A DNA stretch of 64,000 nucleotides, from assembly GCF_001723175.1 (NCBI RefSeq), contig NC_064656.1:2356001-2420000 (forward strand), written 5' to 3'. The translations under genes and the position numbers were made by a program. This stretch comes from Penicillium oxalicum (Eukaryota > Ascomycota > Eurotiomycetes > Eurotiales > Aspergillaceae). The notes under the pieces are model-generated. The model did no database searches. It saw only the letters and a program-made list of their open reading frames with translations, and was not told the origin of the DNA. Below, piece after piece: positions 1 to 12,670 of the stretch (the stretch's first letter is position 1; each line of letters begins with the position of its first letter).

Positions 1-1911
1 CCACGCGACTCCAAACAGTGCCAGATAGCCAAATTGCACGCACATCTCCAAGATGTCGTCCTCCACCTTGTATTCTTCAGCACTAGCTTCGCTACGAACA
101 CGACGCATGAAGGCTGCTTCATGAGGAGCATCCATCAGCAGTAGGTCGGTCGCTTTGGAAAAGCTTCGTTGCCGCTTCAATCCGGCCTTGTGCTGGCGGT
201 AATCCTGCCATTTCTGCCAAAGCACATGTTTCACATAAGGAACCACAATTTCCTCCATGAAGCTAAAAACCTGAGCGGTCATTGAGAGATAAATGACCTC
301 AGCCTGGAAGCGAGAGGTGTCCACCTCGAACTCTTTGTTGCTGAATGTTTCGATTCCAAACCGGCTTAGGATATCCAATTGGGGGACAATGCGATGACCC
401 AAGGGCACATAGACGTATGCAGTGAGAATGGTCGGCAGGAAAGAAGTGATGAAATGCATGACGAAGGTCTTTTGGGTGTGCGCAAGATCGTGTAGATCCT
501 GTGTGCGGTAATTCTCGTATTCGGTCAGTCGTTTGGCGATACCCGTGAGAAAGGAGGTGATCGCTGGCAGAGAGAGCGAGAATAAAATCGTCGGAATAAA
601 CTCGAGGTATCCCTTCAAAGGACCATTATAAACTTCGGAAATAAAGACCTCACTGGCAAATGTGACCACAATCAGCGTGCCGAGAGCAATACTGGCGACA
701 CTTGCAAATGGGACCAGCAGAAGTTGGCGCAAGAGCTGTTTCCAAGCTGGAAACACATACTTGATCTCGCCCGAGACCGGATCTTGAGCTTCCTTCTCCC
801 ATCGATATTGCGCGCGGTTTACCTTGAGCTGTCCCACTCCCTTGACATTCCATCGCACGCTCAAGTCCAATTCCCGGATTTTCCAAAACTCAACAAACAC
901 CACGCACCAAACACAGAGCGCGATCCCGTAGACAATTGAGTATGGACTGAGGAACCACCATCCGAGTATACCTAGCGCCGCGGGAAATGATAAAAATAGC
1001 GAGTAGCAGTGAATAAAGGCAAAATAGAATGCGACCTATTGAGCATTAGAAAGTCAATCTTGGAACCGCGCTTTTTTTTGGCCAAATTCTCAGACCGATG
1101 GCAATCATGGGGTCATCTGCACTCGCCTTCTCGCCAAATAATGCACGAATAGCATCCAAATCTTGCATAGTAAGGTTGGTCTTTCGGTTCCACTGACTCA
1201 TCAAATCAGAGCAGGCGTCTCGATCATGCAATGGGAATGACGCTGTGATGTTTTTCCATTTCCCTACCCCCGGAGTGATCCCAGCACCACCCAGCTTGGC
1301 GGGCCAGGTCACAGCATGAAACACGGATCGAATCTCCTCCGAGGGCGTCTCGGAAGCGGCAACGGTGTCTTCGTGACCGGCGGGTAGTGAATGTGTGATG
1401 CCAAATAGCCAATCTTTGATTCTGAATCATATGCCAAATATATGTTTAGTTTCCAGAAAGAGCAGTACAGAACTTGGGCTTTATCTAGCACCAGACTAAC
1501 CTCGATTGGTGGACCATCTTCCCTAGGCGATCTCGGGGTACATGAATGCACACCAGCAACGTTGAGCCATGGCCATGGCGGACCTGTACTCGAAGGCCCG
1601 CTTTAGTCAAATCCTGGATAAGGCTGCGATATTCTGAAATGGCTTCCGTCTGATCTGTCAAGCTGTCAGCAATTTGTTTGTCAATGGGAAAGAATGTGCC
1701 ATCTGTGACGACAAAGACGGTCGAACGAGGTCGAAAGGCAGGTCCTTGAAGTGGGGACAGATGTAGATACCGAGAGATAGGGTAACTCCGAGTGCAAGTT
1801 CATCATCTTAAGCTTACCGAGTTCGCTGAAATCATATTGCAGAATCCAATCAACCCCAAGGTTACTTTCCTCCTCGTCGCTGTGCTTTGTCCGGCCGGTA
1901 ATCCAAGACAT
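1..1911 (-). CDS. TMEM16/anoctamin-family lipid scramblase or channel (C-terminus off the left edge)
   Basis: Homologue of the fungal afTMEM16/nhTMEM16 Ca2+-dependent phospholipid scramblases, and of yeast Ist2, which also tethers ER to plasma membrane. Exons I place: 1911-1818, 1654-1501, 1421-1127, then 1035 to beyond base 1. This gives about 526 residues; roughly the last 200 of a usual 730 are missing. The soluble N-terminal domain is recognisable (RHGHGSTLLV; GGAGITP followed by KW and FPLH), then FGEK-VAFYFAF leads into the membrane region. Family landmarks follow: YENYRT, VYVPLGH, and EEYKVEDDILEM before QFGYLALFG at the edge. The start is the first in-frame ATG, giving MSWITGR. The third intron (1126-1036) keeps the frame and the conserved FGEKVAF junction only if it begins with GC instead of GT. 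Family call is firm; whether it acts as scramblase or tether is inference. Confidence 0.9.
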
Positions 1912-4058
1912 CTTGGTCAGTCAGTGGGCGCCGGGTTAGCCCTGACGGGTACTGTCTCAATCCGAGTAGACGAGAATATGTGCAGCCGCTGTTTCGCCGG
2001 CTCTGTATACCGAATGTAGTGGGCACTGAATAGAAGGGAGAAGAAATGAGTTATCAGTAAGGCTGGAAGAAGAATAAAATCCAGGAAGTGGATGAACGAA
2101 GGTGATGGAAACTCCAAAAGGGGAGAAGCAAAATTGTGGGGAAGTTCAGCCCTGTGAGAAACGAACGGGTGTAATTGCTTATCTTATTAGGCAACTGTGA
2201 AGCCGGCCTTGTCGGATCAACCCTGGTGTGCCAATTATATCGCCACCTTTGGCCCTGGCAGTGGGAACATTCGTCGGGGTCACCAGAAACGTTGTTGGTG
2301 GAGTCAAAATGAATTTGCGCATTGACAATATTATTCGTATGTACCGCTCCCTAGAAATGGGAAAGGATCGGACGCTACTCTGCTTTTTCAGCGGTATTTG
2401 CAAGAGAGGGGTCGATGGTATTCTTGCTGTATAGTGGCCCAGGGGCCAAAGATTAATTTTTGTCTGAATTAGCCGGGTATATGACCACACGCATACGGCT
2501 TGTTTGAGAAAGCGGGCAAAAACACTTTGTGCCGTAATTGATGCCAAAAGAAAGTAATTCGTGCTGCGCACTATGAACTTGTAGAGCGATAAAGTCCACC
2601 CACCCGAAGCGTATCGCCGACTCATGAGCCAAGCTTCAGCCCTACAGGGGGAGTACAGCAGCAGGGTGCCTGCACATATCACAAGGATCAATACATGTGC
2701 CTACAATAGTGAAGGGTCAACTACGTATACCCGACAGGCATACGTAAGTGATCATCAAGTCTTTTTCCCTGTATACATCGGTATTTCGGCATCAAACACT
2801 TAGGGACAACAGGTCTCTAGTGTAAAACTATCGGGCCTTCTTTTAAAGGAGCCGCCTCGTTGAAGGTATCTACTATATCAAATCAACTTTCTTGTTGTGT
2901 ACTATAAATAAATATCCTACGGCATAGTAACGTACACATACCTGTTATTCGCACCGCTGCAGGGTGCTATTGTATCATTATTTACAACACGTATCCTCAC
3001 CCCTTGCAAATTAATCCGTTGAGTTGAATGTTGCCGACAAGAACGCTGCTGCCTGAATTAATTGTATGCCAAGAGCCCCGCAACGGGGCAAGAAATGGAA
3101 TCTTTCCAGGCTTCAAAATTACAGGCAGACCGAACTCTTTTGATAACATTTCATTCACTTGGATCAACAATAATTATAACTGGATATACTATGTATAAAC
3201 ACTCTAATTCAGCACCTACAGAGGGAGGAAGGTTTTGGTCTTATGGCTTTCTGTGATCATTGCGGGTGGATCTCGTTGGTGAGTAACTGACCATACCGGT
3301 GAAATCACGTCACGTGTGTACCACGAACATTCGTCCGAGTAGAACCAGACCCCAAGGGATCCACAACTCACCAAGTACCCTCAAGATATCTCTTTCTTCT
3401 GCTCTCCTGTACCGGGAATGGCTTCGTGTTAGTATCTAATATACCATCGCGACGCCGAATCTCACAAATGACCGTGATTCATAAGCGACGGAAGACTAAT
3501 CGGCAGATCAAACTTGGGTCCTCGTCATTTGTTTCAACGGGTAGGGCTTCCCTTAGCCAAAGTGGATCGAGGCGGCGTGAACCCGAGCTTCCGATGTTGA
3601 TATCCGATGATCCGCCCCTCGTACCTTACCTTGCCCAGCCTATCTAGTCCTGCGCCAAACTGATTAGGGAGAAAAATAGTCAACTCGCACTGTTAGGAAT
3701 AAAAAATGAATCGAGCATAATTCGGTAAGGTTGCCAGACGATCCTTTCTATTCCCAACTCAGGCTTGGCATGATTTATAACTCGTGCCGCCTATCATCAA
3801 TCATGCTTCCACTATCAGTCTCTGCATAGATAGAGATTTTTTTTTTTTTTGCACAGAGAAGCTTGCTCTGTTTGTCTTACTCGATAGCTTGATTGGGGCC
3901 ATCATCCATTTACTTCCGTATCACGATTTCTCTTGTATCCCGGAAGAATCCCTTCACTCACAGCGTCTTCGTATCATTCTATCGCGTCACCTTGGCTTAG
4001 TCGTCGAGACAATCAATCCCACGTCGAATTCATCTCACCTTGCTCACTTTCTTTCCTC
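1912..4058. other. Intergenic, no supported gene
   Basis: No reading frame here has both an ATG start and coding-like composition. The longest, 170 codons on the minus strand at 2179-2691, begins at TTG and resembles no family I know. The stretch should hold the scramblase promoter next to 1911. A 12-T run lies near 3838-3850. Confidence 0.5.
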
Positions 4059-4268
4059 ATGTCTCTCTCACCTGCTCTCCACATCATGTTCGGAAAATCC
4101 TTCTACGGTCCGAAGATGTCGATCTTCCTCAGCGCCTTGCTGTTCTTCTTTGTGTTCCTCCCAACCTTTCTCGTTCTGGGACTGGTTGTACTCTGCTTGA
4201 TACTGGTTTATCCAGATATCAAAAGAAGGCGTGCATCCACCCACGGCACGGGTGAACACAGCCCATAA
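4059..4268 (+). CDS. Possible small single-pass membrane protein
   Basis: An ATG-initiated frame of 69 codons, with a second in-frame ATG at 4086 giving 60. The protein has a short polar N-terminus, one long hydrophobic segment (about residues 20-45, rich in F, L and V) and a basic tail starting PDIKRRR, which would suit a membrane-anchored small protein with a cytosolic tail. The upstream DNA looks like a fungal promoter and leader: a TTTATAA-like element near 3775 and CT-rich sequence just before the ATG. I recognise no family. A hydrophobic frame can arise by chance from T-rich DNA, so this is only a candidate. Confidence 0.3.
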   Translation: MSLSPALHIMFGKSFYGPKMSIFLSALLFFFVFLPTFLVLGLVVLCLILVYPDIKRRRASTHGTGEHSP

Positions 4269-7200
4269 TCTCCGGGATGCTGATCCCTGTCAAGTCAAGT
4301 GTCCCTCTCTGAACAACGCCACCAGGTAGGACCTGAGACCCTTTCTCGTCCCCAAAAATCAATATTCTGAGCCTTCAGTTGACGTGCATGATGCCAGTTC
4401 TTTAACGTGACGTTTTGCGGGCCGCCCGGCGATACCCCTGTCCTCTTTATGCCCCAACATCAAGAGGACCTCCTCCGCACGCTTCAAAGCGGGGGATCTG
4501 CAGGCCATGATTTGTTTCTGTTTTTGTTTCTGTTCTTTTTTTTTTGTGGTCTTTTTTTGGAATCTTTTAAGAACTGGTTTTCTTTGCGTGGGTGGCGTTA
4601 GAGGGCACTTTGGCATTCAGCAAATGATTCTTTTTTCACGATTTCATGAAGACGGCTTCAAAATGTGCCAGTATTACTTAATTAGCGCAACCAATACTTC
4701 CCCCCTCTTCTTTTGACCTTCTTTACACCTCTTTACGGCAGTCTTGGCTGTGCTCGTGGGGCCATTTATTACATGAAAGAATCACGTTGATTGAGGCGTA
4801 TTATACCCGCATGGCAGTGTGCAATTCGAGATCCACAGGTACAGGCTCCGCGACATAGAGCATAATTCATCAGCTTCAAGCTTATTGCACATCCTTGACT
4901 CAGTTCGCCAAATACTGGTCAATAACAGAGGCCTAATTCTACCCGGATGTGTACGTGGTACTGACAAATTTCTCTTCGCATTCTAAGTCACAGTGTATGC
5001 TCTGAGCATGATGAAATCTCAGCTAGATGGGTTATACTGACTACTTATATCCTTGTCCGTAAATTATTGACCGGAAAGAACGAGCAAGTCGCTGAACTAA
5101 AGGCTCGTGGATCTCACCTAAAATATCCCACCTTGTCGCCAGATGTCAAGCTGAGTTATTTGTACACTTTCTAGGCACATCGATCTCTATTGACCAGGGC
5201 AGATGTCCATTCCAATTAGAACATCAAACCTATGGGTTTCTGATTAGGTTTAGGCTTAAATCAGTACCTGGTAGGTATCGGCTCTAATATCAATTGGGAG
5301 TAGGTCTCTGTGGATAGAGTAGTTTATTTTGTTAGCCGGAGCTTTGAACTCTCTAAACATGTATTCCATCCACTCGCCAGAAACCGTTGATGCAAAACTT
5401 TTTGACAGATACAGAGGTGGAGGTAGGCTGGGAATCATTTAACCTGAGAGAGCTTCCATTTATCAAATCTGCACCAGCTATCTTCTATTAAATTACAAAA
5501 TGCAGTCGTTGCAGTGGAAGTTGAATCTTTCTATTCTGTTGTCCCCAAACCAGTGGCAACGTGGAACGTTCATTCGGCAGGCTTAGCTTCCTGGAACACC
5601 ATGATGTGGCTGAGCAGCATTAGTCATTGTGGCGTCGCAAACGTCTCAACGGGAAGGGGTAGAATTATGTGGTGACTGGACCGAGCACACAGTTGAATCA
5701 GGGCCATGATTCCCAAATCCATGACCCTTAATACACGTGTGGTCATTTGATTTTTCAATAGTACAACCATATGCCTTCCTGTCTGTTTGAACGCCTCAGC
5801 TTGAGTCATCCACGTGGGGGTTCAAGTTCTGTCACCTAACACTCTACTGTGGCTGTGTCGGCTACTCATCAGGTGACCAGCAGTGGAAAGTTGGGGTGGA
5901 TCGCAGATTTGTTCCCAAAATAAGTCGCCGGGACTCATTTTCCAGACCACTATTTTACGAGAGCCGGAGAGTTGCTCTCCTCCGTCAAGGTCTGAATATT
6001 TGGTGCACTCAGAGAGACATAATTAGTATGCAGGACAAATCACGTTTGATTACGGGGCTTTAAAACGAAAGGCATTGGCATCATCCACACGAGTCGATTC
6101 AAGCAAAACGTTACCCTACAAGGCGACCATTGGAACCCCAGATCAATGACATCATGAATTGGCATTTCGGCTGGGGCTGGCCGCGGAGCAATGGCGGTGA
6201 CATCTTCAGCCGTGTGGCTACCGCTACAACCAGGTCCGGCAACTTTTGCTTCACTTGCTGATTGAGTAGTGTGGCGCCATGATATGAAACTGGATAGTTC
6301 ACAACTGACATAATCCTAACATCTGTCGAATCGCAGTGCTAGGCGGTTGAAAGTCTGGATCAGCCTGTTGATCATTAACTGGTTGTCGGATCTACATCGA
6401 CAAGGGAGCCCCTTGACTGTAGGGCAGCTGACGACGTAAACCAGTATCCCATAGAATAGCTTCTCTAAAAAACTCGCAAAGAAGAAGAGGAACTTTCCAC
6501 TCTCAGACTATCAGCCCACAACTGGCCAATTTCTAGCAGAATAGAATAGTCAGAACCCCTTAGCGATTTGATCTTTGCGATTTACCACTCCTCCGTGACG
6601 ATCATCACGTTTCGAGATCACCAAATCAGCGAGCCCAACATTCACCGCCCAATGAGACTGCGTGGCTCGGAATTTTGGCCACCGCAAAAAGTGGATCCGT
6701 CTGTTTTTCCTCAAGGCGTTTTCCTATGATCCTTCCTAATTCCGGTAATCATATCAACGCATGTCTGTTCACCCATTCTTCTCCTTTGGAGAGTTCCGGA
6801 AGGGTGAACGCGTCATTGTGTACATAGTCCTGTTCTCAATAATTCATGTTCCACAGACGCGGTTCAAATGAACACATTTTCTTACCAACACTCTCGAACA
6901 CGACAAGGACGACATTGACGTAGCTCAGATTACAGGACCTTGCAACCCGATCATAAAGGTGGAGCGCTTATCTCGAGGAATCAGGAGTATCAACGGAACA
7001 GGTAGAGCTTAGCGTCTCACAGAGCACGCTTGAATTGGCGAAACGACTCTAGCCTGTTCAAGCAGCCTCGTTGTTGGTTGGCGGAAGAGGACAGCATCCA
7101 AAAGCGACGAGGCGGTCCGTGGCGTCTCTCAGCCCAGCTCTGGGTCCCGTCCACAATTCCTCGTTCTGGAAGCCTCACCCAGCGCCAAGATACCCGCCAA

Positions 7201-7355
7201 GGCTCGTAATAAATACGGCGTGACCCGCTCTGTACTCCCCATTTTGTTCCCATACTTCGAGCTTTGTCTCCCCAGACAACTCTCTCACTACTACGCATCT
7301 GCTTCACAGGCTCCACTGCCTTACTCTTTGAATCAGTTACTGGTTCCTCTAATAC
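4269..7355. other. Intergenic, no supported gene
   Basis: About 3 kb with only short, mostly non-ATG frames, fairly AT-rich from 4.7 to 6.5 kb. The end should contain the promoter and 5' leader of the exchanger gene that starts at 7356. Confidence 0.5.
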
Positions 7356-9539
7356 ATGCGTGAGTTCCTCCTCTTCACACAGCTGCTGGACATTCAAGAT
7401 TCTTTTGATTGCTCGAACTCCTTTCTCTTTTTTTGGGGGGTTTGAGGTGTTTTGATGGTTGAATGTGACCGACAAACGGTTTCATCTTGCGTATCACATC
7501 GCTGACCGCCCCCCCCTTTCTACAGACCGTATCAATTCGTGGGCGAAAGCTCACGCATCCTCTCGTGACCAAGCCAAGCAACCTTCCATCACAAAGCCGT
7601 CTCCGAACCAAATACCCGAAATCCCATCCACAAAGGAGTCTCCCTCCACTCTACAAGATGATCAAGTGACTTCCAACGCCTCGGGCGATGCCCCAGTGGC
7701 AGCACCCGTCGAGGAGGAACATTCAAATACAAAGCCAGGTCTTTTCAACCGCATGCGCCTTGGCTCCGGCCGCTTCGTTAGCCACACCAAGGATGCTATC
7801 TGCCACAGCTGGGTTAATGTCCTGTTGATCTTTGTGCCTGTCGGCATTGCCGTCGAGGCTGCTGGTCTGAATCCAGCTGTCATCTTTGCGATGAACGCTG
7901 TGGCTATCATTCCGTTGGCGGGATTGCTTAGCCATGCCACCGAAAGTGTTGCCAGCCGGCTCGGTGACACCATGGGTGCCCTGATCAATGTCTCATTTGG
8001 AAATGCTGTGGAATTGATCATTTTCATCATCGCTCTCGTCAAGAACGAGATTCGGATTGTCCAGGCATCTTTGCTTGGATCAATCCTGGCCAACTTGCTG
8101 CTGATTCTTGGCATGGCATTTCTCCTGGGTGGCCTGCGATTCCAGGAACAAATCTACAATAGTACTGTGACCCAAATGAGCGCGTGCTTGCTGAGTTTAT
8201 CAGTCACCAGTCTTCTTCTGCCCACGGCCTTTCATGCCTCCTGGAGTGACCAAAAGGATGCCGAAAAGTACACCCTGAAGGTCAGTCGAGGTACAAGTGT
8301 TGTTTTACTGCTGGTGTACATTCTGTACATTGTCTTCCAGCTGCGGACCCACGCCTACCTATACGCCAGTATCCCTCAACAGATCATCGACGAAGAGTCT
8401 CATCCGGGTGTTTTGGCGGAATTCATGAACAGCTCCTCCGACTCGTCCAGCAGCTCCAGCGATGAATCAGTCAACACTACCAGCTCTTGGACCACGGCCA
8501 AGCGAATCAAGAGGGCCATGAAAAATCGCCGTCGCCGCAAGTCTAGCCTGAGCTCCAAGGGTACTGCTTCGAATCAGCCCATCACCAAGAATCGTTCCGT
8601 GGAGGAGCCGCAGGCATCAGCAGATAGCTCTATAACCAATGCTGAAGTCAATTCTTGTGCCATCGATTCGGTTGACGAACATCGTTACGATGCCGATGAC
8701 GATGCTGGGCAACCATCGGAATTCCTGTCTCGAGACTTTGGTATTCCCATGGCCCATGTGTCCAGTGCCCCTAGTGCCCGAGAGCGCCATCGTGAACGCA
8801 GGAAGCAGCGCAAAGCGCGCAAATTGAATCACACCCGGGATCAGTCAGGCCCTTCAACGGAGCGGGCCGATGGAACCCGACCTTCTATGACCGCCTTCCG
8901 TTCTACACCGGTGTTCACTGACCCCGTGATTTCAACCCCCAGCGCAATGGACGGGACCAAGCCGGCCAATCCCAACGCTGAGCCGAAGAGGCGCCTGCCC
9001 TTGGGCCCCCTTCCTTCTTTCCTGTCCAACACTGTCTTTGCCTCCCCAGTGCCAGGTTCAGCCCCAGTGCCAGGAGCTGACGCTTCGCGCCCGGGTCTAT
9101 CTCGCAGCAACTCTCTACCCGCTCGGGTGGGCCGTCCACCGCCTGTGGGCAACGCTGTTCTTTATGCCCGGGGGGCCGCCCGTGTGACCATGCCCACTGA
9201 CCCGGCCAGAACAGCCACTGAGGCCGGGGAGGCCGAGCCGGAGATGTCCCGGACGGCTGCGATCGTGATGTTGCTGCTGTCCACGGGGTTGGTCGCCGTC
9301 TGTGCAGAGTTCTTGGTGGATGCCATTCCCGAAATGCTGAAGAACTCCCCCGGAGTCAGTGAGACCTTCATTGGTCTCATTATCCTGCCTATTGTGGGCA
9401 ACGCGGCAGAGCACGTCACCGCGGTCAGTGTCGCCATGAAGAACAAGATGGATCTCTCAATCGGTGTCTCTGTGGGAAGTAGTATCCAAATCGGTATGTC
9501 CACACAACTCTTTTGTACCCAATTTGTCTATTCCCCCCT

Positions 9540-9580
<41 letters not shown>

Positions 9581-9934
9581 GAGCTTGTTGATATCGGGCA
9601 TCTAACGTTCATCACCTGCTAGCTATCTTTGTGACGCCGCTTGTTGTCCTGTTGGGCTGGTGCATGGATAAGAACATGACCTTGTATTTCACCTTGTTCG
9701 AGACCATCTCCCTCTTCGTCACTGCGTTTGTGGTCAATTTCCTCGTCCTGGATGGCCGCAGTAACTACCTCGAAGGCTCGCTTCTCCTTGCTGCCTACAT
9801 CATTATTGCGTACGTATCCCTTTCAGCTCCTTATATTTCTTTTTTGTCTTATTTCCCCGTTCTAATTTTGGGTTGATAGACTGGCCGCATTCTACTATCC
9901 CGGCGGCGACGAGGCGAGTCAAATAGCGGGCTAG
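7356..9934 (+). CDS. Vacuolar Ca2+/H+ exchanger (CAX/VCX1 family)
   Basis: Proton-driven calcium antiporter expected in the vacuolar membrane, where it clears cytosolic Ca2+. Exons: 7356-7359, 7526-9493, 9623-9809, 9880-9934, giving 737 residues. Both CAX signature repeats are present: GNAVEL at 160-165 and GNAAEH at 626-631, in two hydrophobic blocks. Between them lies an unusually long hydrophilic loop of about 290 residues (285-573), with a Ser/Asp tract and basic clusters; typical exchangers have a short acidic loop. The long open frame has no ATG before about residue 80. The start therefore comes from ATGC at 7356-7359, spliced by a GTGAGT donor to 7526, with a CTGAC branch site about 20 nt before the acceptor. 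All exon lengths sum to a whole number of codons. The second intron contains a (TC)n run. Family is certain; ion preference is inferred. Confidence 0.93.
9543..9578 (+). repeat. (TC)n microsatellite inside an intron of the exchanger gene
   Basis: About 18 TC units form a polypyrimidine tract ending in CCAG (AG at 9580-9581), a decoy 3' splice site 41 nt before the in-frame one at 9621-9622. Using the decoy would lead to a stop codon within the retained segment. The real acceptor has its own CTAAC branch site near 9602. Confidence 0.9.
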
Positions 9935-12607
9935 TATGCACCGAGGCGAGCATGGATCCTCGCAACCTGCATTCTTTTGTTTTTCCCCCGTCTCTGAGGG
10001 AGCTTCAATATATGTCTAGATAGTTCGTCATGAGTCCAACCGACGTCGACGTGGAGCGAAGAGCTACTGTTTTCCCAGGGCCTCGCCACGCTTCCCAGTC
10101 GTTGATTATTTAGTTGGGGTCACACATGATTTACAATTCAGAACCACATCCTTAATCCGATTTTCATGTGTCCCTGACAAGCACCTTGCTCTTCCTATTC
10201 TGCATTTCAATTCTCCCGCTCTGCTCAATCGAGACCCACTCCTCTTTACCGTTTCCACTCTTCTCCTTGCCATGCCGAAGATAAAAAAACAACAAAAAGG
10301 GAAGAAAAGGGGGAAACGAAAAAGAAAGCAAAGGAAAGGAAAAGAAAATAAGCGGCTTTCCCTGTCCCTCCTCACAAAGCGAGCCGCCAAGTCTGTACGG
10401 TGCGAGTACGACGAAACTTGGCGTGACCTGTCATTGACGGCCTTGCAGTATGACTCTTGCCTTGGATTTAACCCCCTCCCCTTTTCACTTGGATGTGGAC
10501 ACACCAGCCACGTGTGATCTTCCGAGTGGCAGTGTCCCTCCCTCCATGTGCCACATCGTTTGCTCGGCATCCCTGCAGCCCCTCCACTAGTGGGCGCGCA
10601 CTAGCCGCACCGCGACAGGACAACACATGTGACTGGAGTTTTCATCCCCACCCCGTTGGATGAGGGAGGTAATCGATAGTGATGTGTGTGGTGTTTGGAA
10701 TGGAATAATCAGTGTAGCGGTGCCGTCGGTCTTGGAAAGTCCATCGTGTTAGGCTGGTGGCTTTCTTTTTTAGGAGATCACATGTAGACTAGAAGTGAAG
10801 GAAGGGGACCAGGATGAGATATTAGTTTGCTTGATCGTAGTGATTTGTCCTATTGGTAGGAGGGTGCGTCTTGAGACTCAGACTGGACCGGGCAGGGCTG
10901 GTGGGGATCAAGGTTAGGTTCAAATGTCGTCGTGCTTTCCATACCCACAACTGAGCTTGACACTGATGGCCGATCTCGTTGCGCCGCGATGGTCAGGTCA
11001 AACCTGGTTGGATTGGAAAGGTGTAGATTGGAGTGAAAGACTACTGCTACATACGCATGTCGAATAGGTGCGTCAAATGGGAATCTTACTGGTGTGTGTG
11101 TCTACCAAGTGAGATGCGTTGGCCTTTCTGACGTCCGGTGTGGGTTCCACTTGTGTACCTGCTGCGTCTTGGCGGTTTTCGATCCTCCTGAAAGAGTGTA
11201 CTGGACTCCAGGTTGATGTTGGATGATCCGATACATGGACTCGTCTGACTGCACTCGTAGGGAACACAACGGCCCGGGAGTTGTGAGATAAATACACTAC
11301 CTAACAACTACCTCTAGTCGTTCAGGGCGATAATCTTCCTCTTTTCGTGGTATTTTTCTTTTCATCGCAAAGATGACCACACACAGCTCTAGTCGAGTGT
11401 TTTATCCTCCAGAATCTGTTGTGTGTACCGACATGTAGTTGGAAATACAAAGTACCCGATAGGCGCTGCATCATTTCATCCCATCGTGATGTAGACAGGA
11501 ATGTTTCCTAGCCACACGTCCCGTCCGATTCTCAGCCCTGAAACGCCCGCATCTGCATAACGGCTAGGGCGTGCCAACCGCCCAAGGGTACCCACCCGGA
11601 ATCAGTGCGGGTTGAACTCAACCTGCCAAGCCACATGGATTCGCATCTGCCTAATCCGCCCCTCTCCACGTCCAAGCACGACACAAAACTCCCCGAAATT
11701 GATGACTGGCCGGATGGTGGGAATGGTCGTGGCGCCCGTCCCCCCTTCGCCCCTTTTTTTCTTTTCCCCCTTGTTTTATCTCTTCATTTGTAAAAAAGAG
11801 TGGAAAGGAATGGATAGACTGGAGTGGACTGGGTATATATAATTCTGATAGTTGAATGGGACAAGTATTTCCTGCATCGTCTCGGACTGTGTAGGCTGTC
11901 AAGTTGTCATTGACATCGCTGGAAACTATGAAACGAAGATAGTACGAGGAGGAGGAATGCATCGATCATCTCATATTATGTCGAGTCATCCACGGTTCGG
12001 TCAGTCCTGACGGAAGGCTTGTCGCAGCGCCAATATTATCATCGAGGGGGACTGCTCCACATTGATTGGGGGATGGCCCGGTGTGGCTGCGCGATATAAT
12101 TCACAGTTGGAGACGATAAGGACGAATACCTGCCCAGGGGGGGGGGGGGACAACTGAGGTACTCTGGGAGTCTGTCTTCTACCGTCCTTCAAACATGAAC
12201 TGTGGTATTAAGTTGTTAGATCTATCTCTACAAGATATCCATGTAGTCATATATCTCATATTTCCCCTGCAGCTTTGGGAATGGCCGGCTCCGGAAGAGT
12301 CCAAGTGGGGGTCCAAACAATAATGAAGACACCCCGATGGGACACAAAAAGACAGAGTACATGAAATCAGCTCAATCTCCTGAGATTGTTGGACAAAACG
12401 GGGAATACATGATTCAATGTCGATGGGTACATCCATGCTCCTCTATAAATTACAATACCAGACTTGATAGTCTCACGGTGCAATTGCTACAGGCCCACCC
12501 ATTTCTCTCAAGCCACTAGGTCATTCCATTGATCCATTGATCTATAAAATCCCACTCCTTCCTCGGTCCCTCTGGCTCCCCGATACTTCTGTCTGGACTT
12601 TTTAATT
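9935..12607. other. Intergenic, no supported gene
   Basis: Holds the exchanger 3' region and the WW-protein promoter. A 154-codon ATG frame on the minus strand (10106-10570) is low-complexity and resembles nothing known. A G13 run lies at 12137-12149. GTGTG-rich DNA occurs around 10.6-11.1 kb. Confidence 0.5.
12137..12149 (+). repeat. G13 homopolymer
   Basis: Thirteen consecutive G between the exchanger and the WW-protein gene. Simple length-variable tract. Confidence 0.9.
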
Positions 12608-12656
12608 TCTTCCTCTTTCTTTCTCCCTCTTTCTTTCTTCCTCTCTCTCTCTTTCC
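12608..12656 (+). promoter_or_regulatory. CT-rich 5' leader/promoter tract
   Basis: An almost pure T/C stretch ends 14 bases before the ATG at 12671. Such tracts commonly precede transcription starts of well-expressed genes in filamentous fungi. A TATAAAA-type element lies about 60 bp upstream (near 12542). Confidence 0.5.
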
Positions 12657-12670
12657 AGAAACCAATCACC

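Noticed and set aside
2179..2691. 170-codon frame on the minus strand
   Set aside because: Starts at TTG, lacks a coding-like pattern and resembles no known family; AT-rich DNA gives such frames by chance.
10106..10570. 154-codon ATG frame on the minus strand
   Set aside because: Composition comes from T/C-rich DNA (runs of Phe and Arg), with no family resemblance and no promoter pattern.
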